Shown here piece after piece: positions 5,789 to 14,294 of a DNA stretch of 16,674 nt. The notes under the pieces are model-generated. The model saw only the letters and a list, made by a program, of their open reading frames with translations, was not told the DNA's origin and made no database searches. The DNA lies in NCBI GenBank assembly GCA_900548565.1, contig URKV01000029.1:1-16674 (forward strand), given 5' to 3'. Position numbers and translations under genes: made by a program. Each line of letters begins with the position of its first letter. The stretch's first letter is position 1. The DNA is from an uncultured Collinsella sp. GTDB taxonomy: Bacteria > Actinomycetota > Coriobacteriia > Coriobacteriales > Coriobacteriaceae.

Positions 5789-8149
5789 CTACACACGGCG
5801 CTTGAGTTGCGCTCCGCCCTCGCCGGGCATAAGACGGCGAGCGTCGTAGACCGAATCGACACTGCTGATGGAAGCCAGCAGCGGATCCAGGCCGCTCGCA
5901 TCCGAAATCTCGACCATAAAGCGCAGGGTCGCAATACCCTCGCGGTTGGTCGAGGTGGCGGCGGAAAGGATATTGCCGCCTGCATCGCCAATGGCAATGG
6001 TGACGTCCTTGAGCAGGCCCATGCGGTCCAGGCACTCGACCACGATCTCGACCTGGAAGAGGGTGTCGGCAGCGCCGTCCCACTCCACATCGATCATGCG
6101 CTCGGGATGTTCCATAAGACCCTTGACGTTGGGGCAGTTGGCGCGATGCACTGAGACACCTCGGCCACGCGTGATGAAGCCGACGATATCGTCGCCCGTC
6201 ACGGGGTTGCAGCAATGAGCCAGACGGACCAGCAGGCCACTGTTGCTCTCGCCCTTAACGATAATGCCGTTACTTGCGCTCTTGCCACGCTTTTGCGGCT
6301 TGCGGTTGGAGCCGCGGGCCGGCTGTTTCACGACCTCGGCGATAGCCTCGGCCTTGGTGAGCTGTTCCTCGGGCTTGGGGTCCAAGATTTGCTCGACCTT
6401 ATTGCCCACAGCGCGCGGGGCAACCTTGCCGGCACCGACGGCGGCAAACAGGTCCTCGAGCTGCTTGAAGTTAAACTGCTCCGCCACGGCATTGAGCGCA
6501 CGCGTGGAGCGCGGCGTGGAGATGCCATACCCGCGCTTGCGCAGGTCCTTGGCCAGCATATCGCGGCCGGCGGCAGCGTCGTCGTCCTTAGTCGCGGCGG
6601 CAAAGTAGCGACGGATCTTTGACTTGGCGGAAGGCGTCTTGACGATCTTGAGCCAATCACGCGACGGCTTGGAACTCTTGTTAGTCAGGATTTCAACGCG
6701 GTCGCCCGTCTTGATCTCGTGCGTGAGCGGAGCCACCGCACCGTTGATTTTGGCGCCGACGCAATGGTTTCCCACCTCGGTGTGAACGGCATAGGCAAAG
6801 TCGAGCGGCGTGGAGCCGGCACGAAGCGCCATGACCTCGCCTTTGGGCGTGAAGACGAAGATCTCCTGATCGAAGAGGTCGACCTTCAGCGAATGCAGGT
6901 ATTCCTTGGCGTCGGTAATCTCATCAGACGCAGCCCAATCGAGTGAGTGCTTAAGCCAGTTAATCTGGTCGTCCAAACGTTGAGCGTCATTGGTCTTGGA
7001 AGCAGACGATCCGCCCGACTTCTTATATAGCCAGTGGGCGGCAATGCCGTACTCGGCCTGCTCATGCATCTCGTAGGTTCGAATCTGAATCTCGAGCGGA
7101 CGAGCCGTAGGGCCGATGACCGTCGTGTGGAGCGACTGGTAGTTATTGACCTTGGGCATGGCGATATAGTCTTTAAAGCGACCAGGCATGGGGTGCCACA
7201 GCGTATGCACCGCACCGAGCGTGGAGTAGCAATCGCGCACCGAATGGGTAATAACGCGCAGCGCCACCAGGTCGTAGATCTCGGAGAACTCCTTGCCCTT
7301 GCGCTTCATCTTTTGGTAGATGGACCAATAGTGCTTGGAACGGCCGTTGATCTGGAAGCCTTCCAGGCCAATGCGGTTGAGCTCGTCGGTGAGTGTCTTG
7401 ATGGTCTCAGCCAGATAGCGCTCACGGACCTCGCGCGACTCCGCCACCATGCGCGCGATGCGCTGGTAGGCATCGGGCTCCAGGTAGAAGAAGGACAGGT
7501 CCTCGAGCTCCCACTTAATAGAGCTCATGCCCAGGCGGTCGGCCAAGGGCGCGTACACGTCCATGGTCTCGCGAGCCTTAAATAGGCGACGATCCTCGCG
7601 CAGGGCTGCCAGCGTTCGCATGTTGTGCAGACGGTCGGCAAGTTTAACGATGATGACGCGAATGTCCTTGGACATGGCAAGGAACATCTTGCGCAGCGTG
7701 AGCGCCTGCTTCTCGTCCATGCTGTCGACTTCGATGTTGGTGAGCTTGGTCACGCCATCGACGAGCTCGGCCACCGTATCGCCAAACAGGCCGGAAACAT
7801 CGGCGAGCGAGGTCTCAGTATCCTCGACGGTATCGTGCAGCAGCGCGGCGCACACCACATCGCAGTCCATCTTGAGATCGGCCAGAATGATGGCCACCTC
7901 GACGGGATGGTTGATGTACATCTCACCCGAGCGCCGCTTTTGGTTGCAATGCTTCTCGGCAGCAAAGCAGTAGGCCTGCTCAACCTTAGAAAAGTCGTCC
8001 TCATTCATATATTTGAGGCACAGACGCTCCAGCTTGTCGTAGCTGTCTGCCATAATCTCGGGCGGCAGCTCATCGGCATGCTTATAGTGCTCCATCTCCG
8101 AAAACGGCTGGAGGGTGGAATCATGGGCGGTACGGGCTGCGGCATCCAT
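5789..8149 (-). CDS. rel: Bifunctional (p)ppGpp synthetase/hydrolase Rel
   Basis: Rel makes and degrades the alarmone (p)ppGpp, controlling the stringent response on starved ribosomes. The 786 residues show every expected domain. The HD hydrolase (about 60-210) has INHP at 79-82 and HDTVED at 105-110. The synthetase (about 260-375) has GRSKHYWSIYQKMKRKG, GRFKDYIAMPK, NYQSLH and EIQIRT. TGS is at about 429-490, the conserved Cys/His motif LAHCCNPV...VHRANCPN at 643-674, and the C-terminal ACT/RRM domain at about 697-775. The intact HD motif with RFKD in the synthetase indicates a long-form bifunctional Rel, not a synthetase-only RelA. AAGGGG lies 6 bases before the ATG. It begins 15 bases after the recJ-helicase stop, so the two are one transcription unit and probably translationally coupled. 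Confidence 0.97.
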   Translation of the reverse strand: MDAAARTAHDSTLQPFSEMEHYKHADELPPEIMADSYDKLERLCLKYMNEDDFSKVEQAYCFAAEKHCNQKRRSGEMYINHPVEVAIILADLKMDCDVVCAALLHDTVEDTETSLADVSGLFGDTVAELVDGVTKLTNIEVDSMDEKQALTLRKMFLAMSKDIRVIIVKLADRLHNMRTLAALREDRRLFKARETMDVYAPLADRLGMSSIKWELEDLSFFYLEPDAYQRIARMVAESREVRERYLAETIKTLTDELNRIGLEGFQINGRSKHYWSIYQKMKRKGKEFSEIYDLVALRVITHSVRDCYSTLGAVHTLWHPMPGRFKDYIAMPKVNNYQSLHTTVIGPTARPLEIQIRTYEMHEQAEYGIAAHWLYKKSGGSSASKTNDAQRLDDQINWLKHSLDWAASDEITDAKEYLHSLKVDLFDQEIFVFTPKGEVMALRAGSTPLDFAYAVHTEVGNHCVGAKINGAVAPLTHEIKTGDRVEILTNKSSKPSRDWLKIVKTPSAKSKIRRYFAAATKDDDAAAGRDMLAKDLRKRGYGISTPRSTRALNAVAEQFNFKQLEDLFAAVGAGKVAPRAVGNKVEQILDPKPEEQLTKAEAIAEVVKQPARGSNRKPQKRGKSASNGIIVKGESNSGLLVRLAHCCNPVTGDDIVGFITRGRGVSVHRANCPNVKGLMEHPERMIDVEWDGAADTLFQVEIVVECLDRMGLLKDVTIAIGDAGGNILSAATSTNREGIATLRFMVEISDASGLDPLLASISSVDSVYDARRLMPGEGGAQLKRRV

Positions 8150-8164
8150 CGAGGTCCCCTTCCC

Positions 8165-11100
8165 CTAGGCCCGCGGTACGATCGGGCGGTTAACTTTGGC
8201 TAGCATATCAGAAGCGCACGAATCGAGCGCCCAGCTCCGGAAAGCCGAAAACTCCATGCGCGAGCGCAAGCCCTCCAAATAGCGAATTGACCTGCTCAAT
8301 TGCACGCGGCCGGGGTTTTCGGCCATCGCGATACGACGCGTATCGTCAAACCCCGAAACGCGACAGAAACCAAGCTCTTCGAAGATTCCTAGGCCGCTTT
8401 CCACCGAGCGCTCGTCGACCGGCGTGCGGGCATCGATGGCAAGGCACATCTGCGCGATGTCGATATCGCTTGCGCAGAATGAATCATCCCCGGTCTTGCC
8501 GCGGTTGGAGCGCCACATGGTCTGCAGCGCGCGATAGAGTGTGACGAGCTCGTCGCGCTCGGGTGCGTAGCAGTCGAGCAGGCGCTCGTTAATGCGGGCA
8601 TCGCGCGACGAATAGAGCAGGTGGATCACGGCGGGCTGGCCATCGCGACCGGCACGGCCGCTCATCTGGTTAAACTCAATGCCGCCAAACGGCATGTGAT
8701 AGAGCACGACATGGCGGATATCGGGCAGGTTGACGCCCTCGCCAAAGGCAGATGTCGAGACGATGCAGCTGAGGCTGCCGTCTCGGAATGCTTCCTCCAC
8801 GCGACGGCGATCGGAACGCGCAAGCCCCGCGTTATAGAACGCGATATGGGTTGCGCAATCGGGCACACGCTTGCGCAACGTCTTGGCGAGCGCCACGGAC
8901 TGGTCGCGCGAATTGACGTAAATGACGGTCTTCTCCCCCGTCGCCACGATCGACACCAAACGGTTCTCGCGGCTCGCAAGGTCGCGGTCGTCCTCGAGCT
9001 GCAGGTTCTCGCGCACCGTCTCGTCGACCACCGTGCGAGTGATCGGCAACATGCGGGCAAGCTCGGCCACGACCGGAGCCGTCGCGGTGGCCGTCGCAGC
9101 CATAACGACCGGGTCGCCCAGGGCTTTGAGGATATCGGGCATGTCAAGATAGGCGCTGCGGTCGCCGCCCTTGGCAAGGCCGGCGTGGTGCGCCTCATCG
9201 ATAACGACAAAGCCGATGCGGCCCGAACGCGCGAAGCGGTCACGGTGGATAGACAGGAACTCGGGCGTCGTGAGCACGATACCGGTGCGGCCCGAAGCTA
9301 GACCGGCGAACACGTCATCGCGTGCGGCCTCCACGGTCTCGCCGGTCAGCACGCCAACGCCAATGCCAAGCGCTGCCATCGTCGACGAGAGGTGATAGGC
9401 CTGGTCGGCAACGAGCGCACGCAGCGGATAGACAAAGATGCTCGCACGCCCGCGAAGGACCGCCTCGCGCGCGGCATGCACATGGAAGATGAGCGACTTG
9501 CCGCGCCCCGTTCCCATAACGGCCAGAACACTTTGGTGATCGGCCAAGGCGTCGAGCGCCTCGACCTGCGCGCGGTGTGGCTGGTTCGAGCCGATAAAGC
9601 TATGGATAAGCGAGCGTGTCAGCTCGGTATAAGAAAGCTGGGCGAGCGTCTCGCGCTTGCGCGACTCCAGGCGCAGGCCGGAATCCGCCGGCTGCACGCC
9701 ACGACGAAGCTCGCATGCCGGATCGTCGACGCTGGGCAGCGTGGTATCGCGGACCAGAACATCCTTGACCATGAGCTTGGGTTTCACACGACCCTGCCAA
9801 TGCTCGGCAACAGCCTCGAACACCAAGTCGACGGCGCTGTCGCAATTGATAAGCTTGTCGATCTGCGGCACACGAAACATGATGGCCGGCACACTCGCGG
9901 CGCCATCCGTCGCCACGAAGCGCATGTGCTCGCCGGTCTTACCCACCACGGCGCGATCACACATCGTCACGCCCTCGGCAGCCAGCAGCGGCACCTTATT
10001 ACCCTGGCCAAACGGCTCAAGGCGGGAAATCTGCTCGATGGTCTCGATATTCAATTCGGAAAGGTCGACCGTGGCGGCAACCTCGTCGGTGTCCTCAAAG
10101 TCCTCGGCGGGAAGCTCGGACAACACGGCGGAAAGGCGACGGCGGAACTCATCGAGCTTGGATGCCTCGATGGTCACACCCACCGCGCCGGCATGTCCGC
10201 CGCGACGAATCATCAGGTCGGAACAGCGCTCGATGGCGTCAAACAGGTTAACTTTGCCCACCGAGCGACCAGAGCCGCGCGCGATACCGTCCTCGATCGA
10301 GAACAGCAGCGCCGGCACGTGGTAGCGGTTGGTCAGACGGCTTGCCACGATGCCCTTGACGCCCTCGTGCCAGCCTTCGCCGCCCACGACGATCGCGCGT
10401 CCGCCGTCATAGGTCTCCTCGACCTTTGCCATGGCATCGCGCGTGAGCTCCGCCTCGATCTCACGGCGCTGGCGGTTGATTTCCTCGAGCTCAGCCGCCA
10501 GTGCGCTTGCTTCGATGGGATCGCGGGCAAGCAGCAGGTCGAGCGCCAGCTTGGGATCAGCCATGCGACCGGCAGCGTTTAAGCGGGGAATGAGCGAGAA
10601 TGACAGGCCATCCGCCGTAATGCTCGAAAGGTCCGCCTTGGCGAGCGCGGCAAGCGCGATATAGCCGGGGCGAGCGGTTACGCGCATCTGCTGGATGCCC
10701 TCGGCAACCAGCGCGCGGTTCTCGGGCGTGAGCGGCATCATGTCGGACACGGTGCCCAGCGCCGCGACCTCGATTAGCGAACGCCAATACGACGGCTTGC
10801 CCAGGCGCTCACCCAGGACTTGCACCAGCTTGAGCGCCACACCAGCACCGGCAAGCTCACGCGAGGGGCCCTCGTCCTCGAGCTTGGGGTCAGTCAGGGG
10901 CACACCCTGCGGCACCTGGTCGGAGGGCTCGTGATGGTCCGTGACCACCAAATCGATCCCCAGGCTCTCCAGGTAGGAAACCTCTTCCTTGGCGGCAATG
11001 CCGTTATCGACGGTCACGATCAGCTGGGGGCGAGCGAGCTCGTTAACGCGGTCGAGCGCCGCGCGCGAAAGACCGTAGCCCTCATCAAAGCGATGCGGAA

Positions 11101-11452
11101 TAAACGGCGTGACATCGGCGCCAAACGTGCGCAGCGCCTCGGTCAACAGGCAGGTCGACGTAATACCGTCAACGTCAAAATCGCCAAAGACTGCAATGTG
11201 CTCGTGGTTGCGAATAGCACGCTCGACGCGGTCGGCAACGACCGACATGCCCGGGATAATGAGTGGGTCGGCCCAGTCGCGATCGAGCGAAGGCGTCAAA
11301 AACAATTGGCCCTCTTTGATGGAGCCAATGCCGTGCGCGACCATAATGCGCGCCACCAGCCCGGGAATGCCCAGACCAGCCGAAAGCTCCTTTTCGAGCT
11401 CGGGATTTTGCTGAGCGACCGCCCAGCGATGCGTCGTCTTAAGCGATGACAT
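8165..11452 (-). CDS. recJ: RecJ exonuclease fused to a RecQ-like helicase
   Basis: The N-terminal part (about 1-575 of 1095 residues) is RecJ, the 5'-3' single-strand DNA exonuclease of recombination and mismatch repair. It shows FGDFDVDG (89-96), VDNG, TDHHE (DHH at 172-174), RLNAAGRM (290-297), GGHAGAVG of DHHA1 (418-425) and an OB-like segment. The C-terminal part (about 600-1095) is a superfamily 2 helicase of RecQ type: Walker A GTGRGKS (647-653), DEAH (752-755), TATAT (motif III, 787-791), AFGEGVNLPDIRHVV and QMSGRAGRDG (motif VI). A winged-helix-like tail follows, and the cysteine zinc module of classical RecQ is not seen. The frame is continuous, so this is a true fusion. I start at the ATG at 11452 (GGGGGTGG upstream); a GTG at 11497 lacks a ribosome site. 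It is followed by rel. Confidence 0.93.
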   Translation of the reverse strand: MSSLKTTHRWAVAQQNPELEKELSAGLGIPGLVARIMVAHGIGSIKEGQLFLTPSLDRDWADPLIIPGMSVVADRVERAIRNHEHIAVFGDFDVDGITSTCLLTEALRTFGADVTPFIPHRFDEGYGLSRAALDRVNELARPQLIVTVDNGIAAKEEVSYLESLGIDLVVTDHHEPSDQVPQGVPLTDPKLEDEGPSRELAGAGVALKLVQVLGERLGKPSYWRSLIEVAALGTVSDMMPLTPENRALVAEGIQQMRVTARPGYIALAALAKADLSSITADGLSFSLIPRLNAAGRMADPKLALDLLLARDPIEASALAAELEEINRQRREIEAELTRDAMAKVEETYDGGRAIVVGGEGWHEGVKGIVASRLTNRYHVPALLFSIEDGIARGSGRSVGKVNLFDAIERCSDLMIRRGGHAGAVGVTIEASKLDEFRRRLSAVLSELPAEDFEDTDEVAATVDLSELNIETIEQISRLEPFGQGNKVPLLAAEGVTMCDRAVVGKTGEHMRFVATDGAASVPAIMFRVPQIDKLINCDSAVDLVFEAVAEHWQGRVKPKLMVKDVLVRDTTLPSVDDPACELRRGVQPADSGLRLESRKRETLAQLSYTELTRSLIHSFIGSNQPHRAQVEALDALADHQSVLAVMGTGRGKSLIFHVHAAREAVLRGRASIFVYPLRALVADQAYHLSSTMAALGIGVGVLTGETVEAARDDVFAGLASGRTGIVLTTPEFLSIHRDRFARSGRIGFVVIDEAHHAGLAKGGDRSAYLDMPDILKALGDPVVMAATATATAPVVAELARMLPITRTVVDETVRENLQLEDDRDLASRENRLVSIVATGEKTVIYVNSRDQSVALAKTLRKRVPDCATHIAFYNAGLARSDRRRVEEAFRDGSLSCIVSTSAFGEGVNLPDIRHVVLYHMPFGGIEFNQMSGRAGRDGQPAVIHLLYSSRDARINERLLDCYAPERDELVTLYRALQTMWRSNRGKTGDDSFCASDIDIAQMCLAIDARTPVDERSVESGLGIFEELGFCRVSGFDDTRRIAMAENPGRVQLSRSIRYLEGLRSRMEFSAFRSWALDSCASDMLAKVNRPIVPRA

Positions 11453-11504
11453 AGGCACCCACCCCCGATAGGGGCAGGTCGCCGCGATACCTCTCACGGT
11501 TCAT
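11439..11504 (-). CDS. Candidate 21-residue leader peptide overlapping recJ start
   Basis: A short frame, MNRERYRGDLPLSGVGAYVI plus Ala, begins at ATG 11504 with AGAGGA upstream and ends at TAA 11439, 11 bases inside recJ. The recJ ribosome site GGGGGTGG can pair with CCCC (CCCC-TATC-GGGG). Ribosomes translating this frame would open that hairpin, a plausible coupling device. No homology or coding bias can be judged at this length, so it remains a candidate. Confidence 0.3.
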   Translation of the reverse strand: MNRERYRGDLPLSGVGAYVIA

Positions 11505-11560
11505 AGCGATGAGTCCTCTGTGTATGCCCGCTTCGGCAGGCAGATCTGTTGAACGGATTT

Positions 11561-11566
11561 ATTATA
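11561..11566 (-). promoter_or_regulatory. Candidate -10 box of the recJ-rel promoter
   Basis: On the minus strand TATAAT (11566-11561) matches the -10 consensus perfectly in an otherwise GC-rich divergent intergenic region. The -35 region is weak (GATTTG at 16 bases). The leader would be about 100 nt and contains a small hairpin, TGCCTG/CGGGCA. Confidence 0.55.
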
Positions 11567-11728
11567 CCGTGCGGCGCGGACGCAAATCGCCGCAGCACGC
11601 CGCGGTTTCGGTAAACGATGCCGGTAATACCCTCGAAATAATCGAGCGTTTCTGACGCACGGACACATGCAAGCGTCTAGCATATCCATTCAAAACGGAT
11701 TCACGAGCAAAGGGAGTCACAAGAGCAT

Positions 11729-12727
11729 ATGAAGCAATGGGTTGGACTGGGCAAGTTTCTCGCGGGGCACATGCAAATCATCGTTCCGATTTGCGTCGCG
11801 CTCGGCGTGCTCTTTCCTCAGCAGATCGGCGTTCTCAAGCCCATCGTTCCCACCCTGTTTGCCTTTATGACGTTCCAAGGCGCGCTCAGCAACACCTTCC
11901 ACCAGGTAGCTGAGGTGTTCCGCCGTCCCCTGCATCTGATTTTGGCGTTATTTGTCTCGGCTGTGATCATCCCCATCGCGGCGTATGCCATGGGCTCACT
12001 GTTCTTTGGCTCCAACCCCAACCTTGTCTGCGGCATCGTGCTCGAGTACAGCGTACCCGTGGCAGTCACTGCCTTTATGTGGATTAGCATGTTCGGCGGC
12101 AACGGCCCGCTCGCGCTCACCATCATCCTGACGTCCTCGGTTATATCGCCCGTAACGATTCCGCTCACGCTCAAGCTCCTGTTGGGCGCCACCGTCGCAA
12201 TCGATGTTCCGAGCATGATGCAGAACATGGCCTTTATGATTGCCATCCCCGCCGTGCTCGGCATCGTGATCAACGAGCTCACGCACGGCTGGGGACACGA
12301 GAAACTCTCCCCCGCGCTCTCGCCCGCCTGCAAGTTCATGATGATGGGCGTTATCGCCTCCAACTCCACCGCCACGAGCGAGTACATGCTGCACATGAAC
12401 GCGGTGCGCTTGGAAGTAGCCCTCTTTATTTTGGTCTTCGCCATCAGCGGCTTTGTCGTCGGCATTCTGGTCGCCCGCGCGCTGCATCTGCCATATAGCG
12501 AAACGACCACCATGTGCTTTACCTGCGGCATGCGCAATATCTCTTCGGGCGCCGTCATCGCCACGCAATACTTTCCGGGCGAAGTCGTGTTTCCCGTCAT
12601 GTGCGGAACGCTGTTTCAGCAGGTGCTCGCCTCGTTTATCGGGCACCTCTTTGAGCGTCTGACCGGCGAGGAGCGCGCCGCCCAGCGCAAGCGAGTCGAG
12701 GCCGGCCGCGACGCCATGGGGCGCTAG
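11729..12727 (+). CDS. Bile acid:sodium symporter (BASS) family transporter
   Basis: This 332-residue integral membrane protein belongs to the SBF/BASS fold, which moves organic anions with Na+. About nine or ten hydrophobic segments are visible (for example 16-30, 68-93, 98-121, 127-152, 165-182, 229-250, 284-305). Motifs typical of the family are EYSVPVAVTAFMWIS (about 106-120) with unwound-helix prolines, ISPVTIPLTLKLLLG, and TCGMRNISSGAVIATQYFP (265-283). The substrate is not predictable: bile acids, keto acids, pantothenate and sulfonates are all known in the superfamily. The tail after 310 is charged and cytoplasmic. It is the only plus-strand gene, divergent from recJ (276 bases) and convergent with the DUF4931 gene (30 bases). 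AGGGAG lies 12 bases before the ATG, a rather long spacing. Confidence 0.88.
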   Translation: MKQWVGLGKFLAGHMQIIVPICVALGVLFPQQIGVLKPIVPTLFAFMTFQGALSNTFHQVAEVFRRPLHLILALFVSAVIIPIAAYAMGSLFFGSNPNLVCGIVLEYSVPVAVTAFMWISMFGGNGPLALTIILTSSVISPVTIPLTLKLLLGATVAIDVPSMMQNMAFMIAIPAVLGIVINELTHGWGHEKLSPALSPACKFMMMGVIASNSTATSEYMLHMNAVRLEVALFILVFAISGFVVGILVARALHLPYSETTTMCFTCGMRNISSGAVIATQYFPGEVVFPVMCGTLFQQVLASFIGHLFERLTGEERAAQRKRVEAGRDAMGR

Positions 12728-12732
12728 ACTGT

Positions 12733-12745
12733 CCGCATTACGCGG
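12733..12745. terminator. Small hairpin in the convergent gap
   Basis: CCGC-ATTAC-GCGG lies within the 30-base gap between two convergent genes. It is the only structure there and could act weakly in both directions; no T run of note follows. Confidence 0.25.
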
Positions 12746-12757
12746 GTGTTAGTCTTG

Positions 12758-13555
12758 CTATACGAGCGTTTCCAGATGCGCACGCAGGCGCTCAGCATCG
12801 ACATCGAGCGTGGTCTCAGCATTGACCTGGGCCAAACGATAGCCGACAAAGTAGGGCGAAACCACCCAACGCGGCAGCGCCTTGGCAATGGTCCGACCGC
12901 CCAGGTGATAGAAGAACAGGTTGTACGACTCTGCGCGACCACCGTGGTGCTCGTTCAGGATATAGCGCAGAGCTACCTGGATCGCATCGGCGAAGAGATC
13001 CGCCTCGGCTTGGTCTCGCATGCCATCGCTGGCGGCGATTCCCTGCGGGGCTGAAACGTTGACCTCAAAGAACCCCATAATCGGTTCGATTGAGATGTTG
13101 ACCGAGATTCTCCCCTGTTGCCAGACATTGATGCCTTCGAAATTGGCGGAAGTCAGCGAAGCATAGCCGTCTTCCTGCTCCAAACCCACAATCTGCATGT
13201 GCGGATGAACGAGGCTGCCGCCCGAGAGCGGACCCTTGTTCTTGTACATGAGCACGCTTCGATACTGCTGTGAATCGATCATCTGCTGCCAGCAACCCAG
13301 GGCAAACCGCATCACATGGTGGAGTTCATCCGGCTCATAGGTCACCAGGTCGGCATCGTGATCGGCCGACTCGATTAGCACGGTTTGATGGGTGGCGCGC
13401 AGGGTTTTGAACTTATTCTCGAGCCAGATGCAGTCACCGTCGCGCCGGATGATGTTGGTGAGCCCCTCCGTGTTGCAAAAGGGACACGCGGTACCGGGGC
13501 GACGGTTGTCGTCGGGCTTGCCACTCGCCTGCTGAACATCGAATACAAGCGCCAC
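12758..13555 (-). CDS. DUF4931 / GalT-like HIT-superfamily protein
   Basis: This 265-residue protein resembles galactose-1-phosphate uridylyltransferase-like (HIT superfamily) proteins of the DUF4931 type. It has CPFC (Cys24, Cys27) as a probable zinc site, ENKFKTL, ESADHDADL, then YKNKGPLSGGSLVHPHMQIVGL (104-125). HPHMQ (117-121) corresponds to the nucleotidyl-transfer HPHxQ motif, with His119 as likely nucleophile. The molecular function is therefore probably nucleotidyl transfer or nucleotide-sugar-like phosphate chemistry, but no substrate is known to me and it is too divergent to call GalT. The start is GTG at 13555, 7 bases after GGAGGT, which lies in the last codons of cutC. Only 3 bases separate the two frames, so translation is probably coupled. 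Confidence 0.8.
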   Translation of the reverse strand: MALVFDVQQASGKPDDNRRPGTACPFCNTEGLTNIIRRDGDCIWLENKFKTLRATHQTVLIESADHDADLVTYEPDELHHVMRFALGCWQQMIDSQQYRSVLMYKNKGPLSGGSLVHPHMQIVGLEQEDGYASLTSANFEGINVWQQGRISVNISIEPIMGFFEVNVSAPQGIAASDGMRDQAEADLFADAIQVALRYILNEHHGGRAESYNLFFYHLGGRTIAKALPRWVVSPYFVGYRLAQVNAETTLDVDAERLRAHLETLV

Positions 13556-13558
13556 GGG

Positions 13559-14236
13559 CTACACCTCCAGCGGTACGATCCTTGTGCCATGGAGCTCGGA
13601 GACGCCCAGTGCCGCCGCCACGGTATCGCGGTTGGCCGTGGAAATGCCGCCGCCGGGAAGGATGGTCAAGCGGTCGCCCGCATACTCGATCAAGTGGGCC
13701 AGGTTTTCGAAGTTGTCCTCGATCGGCGTACCGGCAGCGCCGCCATGCGTCAAGATGCGTGTGATGCCGCAGTCGACGAGTATGTCAATCGCGTCGAGCT
13801 GAGCCTCGGGCGAGAGCTGATCAAACGCCATGTGGAAGGTGATGTCGATGGGCCCACGCTTGCACTCCTCGGTCGCGCAGCCCGCAGCCATCACGAGGGC
13901 ACCGAGCGTGAGTTCGTCGAGCGCCCAGCCGCCGGCGCAGGGCTTGCAGCAGCCAAAGACCAAGCCGTCAACGCCGGCGCTCACGGCAAGGCCCAGGTCC
14001 ATCTCCATCATACGCAGCTCGTCTTGGTTGTAATGAAAGTCGCCGCCACGCGGGCGAATCATGCACACCACTCGCGCGTCATGCTCGTGAGCATAGCTGA
14101 CTGTAGCGCTGATAACACCGGCCGAGGGTGTAGTGCCACCGACGGCAAGGTTGTCGCACAGTTCAATACGCCTTGCACCGGCATCGATAGCCGCCGGCAC
14201 CCGCTCAAAGTTCTCGGCACAAAACTCGTACAGCAT
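13559..14236 (-). CDS. cutC: CutC family protein
   Basis: This TIM-barrel protein of the CutC family was named for a copper-tolerance phenotype in E. coli; its enzymatic activity remains unsettled. With 225 residues it is normal to slightly short. Family motifs are present: MLYEFCAENFE at the N-terminus, RIELCDNLAVGGTTPS (23-38), CMIRPRGGDFHYNQDE (58-73), GVDGLVFGC (88-96), FHMAFDQ and ILTHGGAAGT. I start at the ATG at 14236 because GGGGGT lies 6 bases upstream and the product then begins exactly where family members do. The ATG at 14293 would add 19 unrelated residues. It is translationally coupled to the DUF4931 gene, and no copper pump or regulator lies nearby, which argues against a dedicated copper system here. 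Confidence 0.92.
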   Translation of the reverse strand: MLYEFCAENFERVPAAIDAGARRIELCDNLAVGGTTPSAGVISATVSYAHEHDARVVCMIRPRGGDFHYNQDELRMMEMDLGLAVSAGVDGLVFGCCKPCAGGWALDELTLGALVMAAGCATEECKRGPIDITFHMAFDQLSPEAQLDAIDILVDCGITRILTHGGAAGTPIEDNFENLAHLIEYAGDRLTILPGGGISTANRDTVAAALGVSELHGTRIVPLEV

Positions 14237-14294
14237 AGATAGACCCCCAAAGACAGCAGATGTTTTCCGACGGGCATTGTCACACATCCCCATG

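Noticed and set aside
5688..6215. Minus-strand frame of 175 residues overlapping the 3' end of rel
   Set aside because: It is an alternative frame within the rel C-terminal domain, and arginine-rich composition betrays frame shadowing.
9392..10582. Long plus-strand frame of 396 residues antisense to recJ
   Set aside because: High-GC codon bias makes long antisense frames common; the opposite strand encodes clear RecJ motifs.
13385..14242. Plus-strand frame of 285 residues antisense to cutC and DUF4931
   Set aside because: It is a shadow of two well-supported coding genes.
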